A DNA stretch of 64,000 bases from assembly GCF_004028635.1 (NCBI RefSeq), contig NZ_RQJW01000003.1, forward strand, positions 62,001 through 126,000. The letters are read 5' to 3'. Both the position numbers and the translations under genes were made by a program. This DNA is from Streptomyces cyaneus. Lineage in GTDB: Bacteria; Actinomycetota; Actinomycetes; Streptomycetales; Streptomycetaceae. Below are positions 63,117 to 64,000 of the stretch, piece after piece (the first letter of the stretch is position 1; every line of letters begins with the position of its first letter). Below the pieces are notes generated by a model. That model ran no database searches, was not told the DNA's origin, and saw only the letters and a program-made list of their open reading frames with translations.

Positions 63117-64000
63117 GGCGCCTCGTTGCACGACTGCTGACGGGCCTGGCGCTCGTGCTGGGGCCGGCGGCAGCCCCGGCGCCCGCCGGGCTCGATGCCT
63201 CCGCCGCGCCGCAGGCGCCCGCCTTCAAGGTCATCGCCTTCTACAACGGGACCTGGGACGCCGCGCACATCGACTTCGTCAAGGAAGCCAACGAGTGGTT
63301 CCCGCGCACCGCCGCCCAGCACGACTTCACCTACACGGCGACGGCCGACTGGGAGCTGCTCGCGAACGGAGGAGTGAACGACTACCAGGTCGTCCTCTTC
63401 CTCGACGACGCGCCGCACAGCGCGGCTCAGCGGGCCGGCTTCGAGCGGTACATGCAGGCCGGCGGCGGCTGGATGGGCTTCCACGTCTCGGCGTTCACCA
63501 CCGACGCCGGATCCTGGCCCTGGTATTACAACAGCTTCCTGGGCAGCGGCAATTTCCGCTCCAACACCTGGGAACCAACGACCGCGGTGCTGCGCACCGA
63601 GGACCGGACACACCCGTCCACCACCGGCCTGCCCGCGACGTTCACCTCGTCGGTCAGCGAGTGGTACAGCTGGTCCAACGACCTGCGCACCAACCCTGCC
63701 ATCAAGGTCCTGGCCTCCGTCGACCCGACGAGCTTCCCCCTGGGCACCGACCAGAACCAGTCCTGGTACAGCGGCCACTACCCGATCCTGTGGACCAACA
63801 CCCGCTACCGGATGCTGTACGCGAACTTCGGCCACAACGCCATGGACTACGCCACCCACACACGCCTGTCGTCCACGTTCGCAAGCCCGGTCCAGAACCG
63901 CTTCCTCATCGACGGGCTCAAGTGGCTCGCCGGCGCAGGCAGACAGGAAGTCGGCGTCCGTCGCCCGCGGACGACCTCCGCGGGCGCCGAGACCAGCGGT
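63113..64000 (+). CDS. Secreted ThuA-domain protein, 3' end outside window
   Basis: Starts at GTG 63113 overlapping the previous stop by 4 bp and stays open to the window end (296 codons). Signal peptide (LVARLLTGLALVLGPAAAPAPAG). ThuA-like glutamine-amidotransferase fold: FKVIAFYNGTWDAAHIDFVKEANEWF, NDYQVVLFLDDAPHSAAQRAGFERYMQAGGGWMGFHVSAF, and YPILWTNTRYRMLYANFGHNAMDY. ThuA homologues take part in trehalose and other sugar catabolism. Translational coupling to the RICIN/beta-helix protein suggests joint secretion and attack on one substrate. Confidence 0.9.
   Translation, partial: MRRLVARLLTGLALVLGPAAAPAPAGLDASAAPQAPAFKVIAFYNGTWDAAHIDFVKEANEWFPRTAAQHDFTYTATADWELLANGGVNDYQVVLFLDDAPHSAAQRAGFERYMQAGGGWMGFHVSAFTTDAGSWPWYYNSFLGSGNFRSNTWEPTTAVLRTEDRTHPSTTGLPATFTSSVSEWYSWSNDLRTNPAIKVLASVDPTSFPLGTDQNQSWYSGHYPILWTNTRYRMLYANFGHNAMDYATHTRLSSTFASPVQNRFLIDGLKWLAGAGRQEVGVRRPRTTSAGAETSG

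Overview
The window is high-GC DNA typical of Streptomyces or a close actinomycete. It uses GTG and TTG starts, has many ATGA or GTGA stop/start overlaps, is rich in TetR and PucR regulators, and carries secreted RICIN and ThuA proteins. No rRNA, tRNA, CRISPR array or complete mobile element was recognised. Identifications rest on motifs and remembered family features, not database searches.

Layout. 1-6.5 kb: a stress and metabolism block, all on + (two-domain universal stress protein, GH15 glycosidase, small membrane protein, VOC protein, DUF488 protein, frameshifted cyclic-nucleotide-binding protein, GTP cyclohydrolase I overlapping a RibD-C-like reductase). 6.4-8.0 kb: wreck of a Tn554-like recombinase operon fused to a frameshifted IS5-type transposase. 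8.2-11.3 kb: acyl-CoA dehydrogenase, TetR regulator and a divergent DUF2855 gene with two clear palindromic operators. 11.3-12.6 kb: remnants of a tyrosine recombinase and of a family 2 glycosyltransferase. 12.7-14.3 kb: two small membrane proteins divergent from a TetR regulator. 14.3-15.8 kb: transposon debris. 15.8-19.0 kb: TetR regulator divergent from patatin, Baeyer-Villiger-type monooxygenase and a broken SDR. 19.4-19.9 kb: remnant resembling a NACHT-NTPase C-terminus.

20.1-35 kb is transport. An ActP-like symporter with its DUF485 partner and a PucR regulator precede a complete branched-chain-amino-acid-type (HAAT) ABC operon. A second HAAT system follows, whose binding-protein gene is convergent with its own transporter genes. 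35-43.7 kb is a polyol-type module: an AcoR-like activator lacking the sigma-54 loop, a zinc alcohol dehydrogenase, and a GlpSTPQV-like ABC importer with two different ATPases whose defects are complementary.

43.9-46.9 kb: small monooxygenase, IS630 remnant, PucR regulator, secreted DUF4394 protein. 47.7-50.3 kb: a membrane-anchored protein with a toxin-like C-terminus followed by a candidate immunity gene, the best candidate for an undescribed small system here. 51.5-58.4 kb: two MDR dehydrogenases, cupin, secreted beta-helix protein, secreted carboxylesterase, TetR regulator. 58.6-59.6 kb is degenerate. 59.8-64 kb: YcxB-like protein, then a strong promoter leading into a secreted RICIN/beta-helix protein and a ThuA-domain protein cut by the window edge.

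A recurring theme is reading-frame breaks confined to accessory genes (about ten loci), while the long transport operons are intact.
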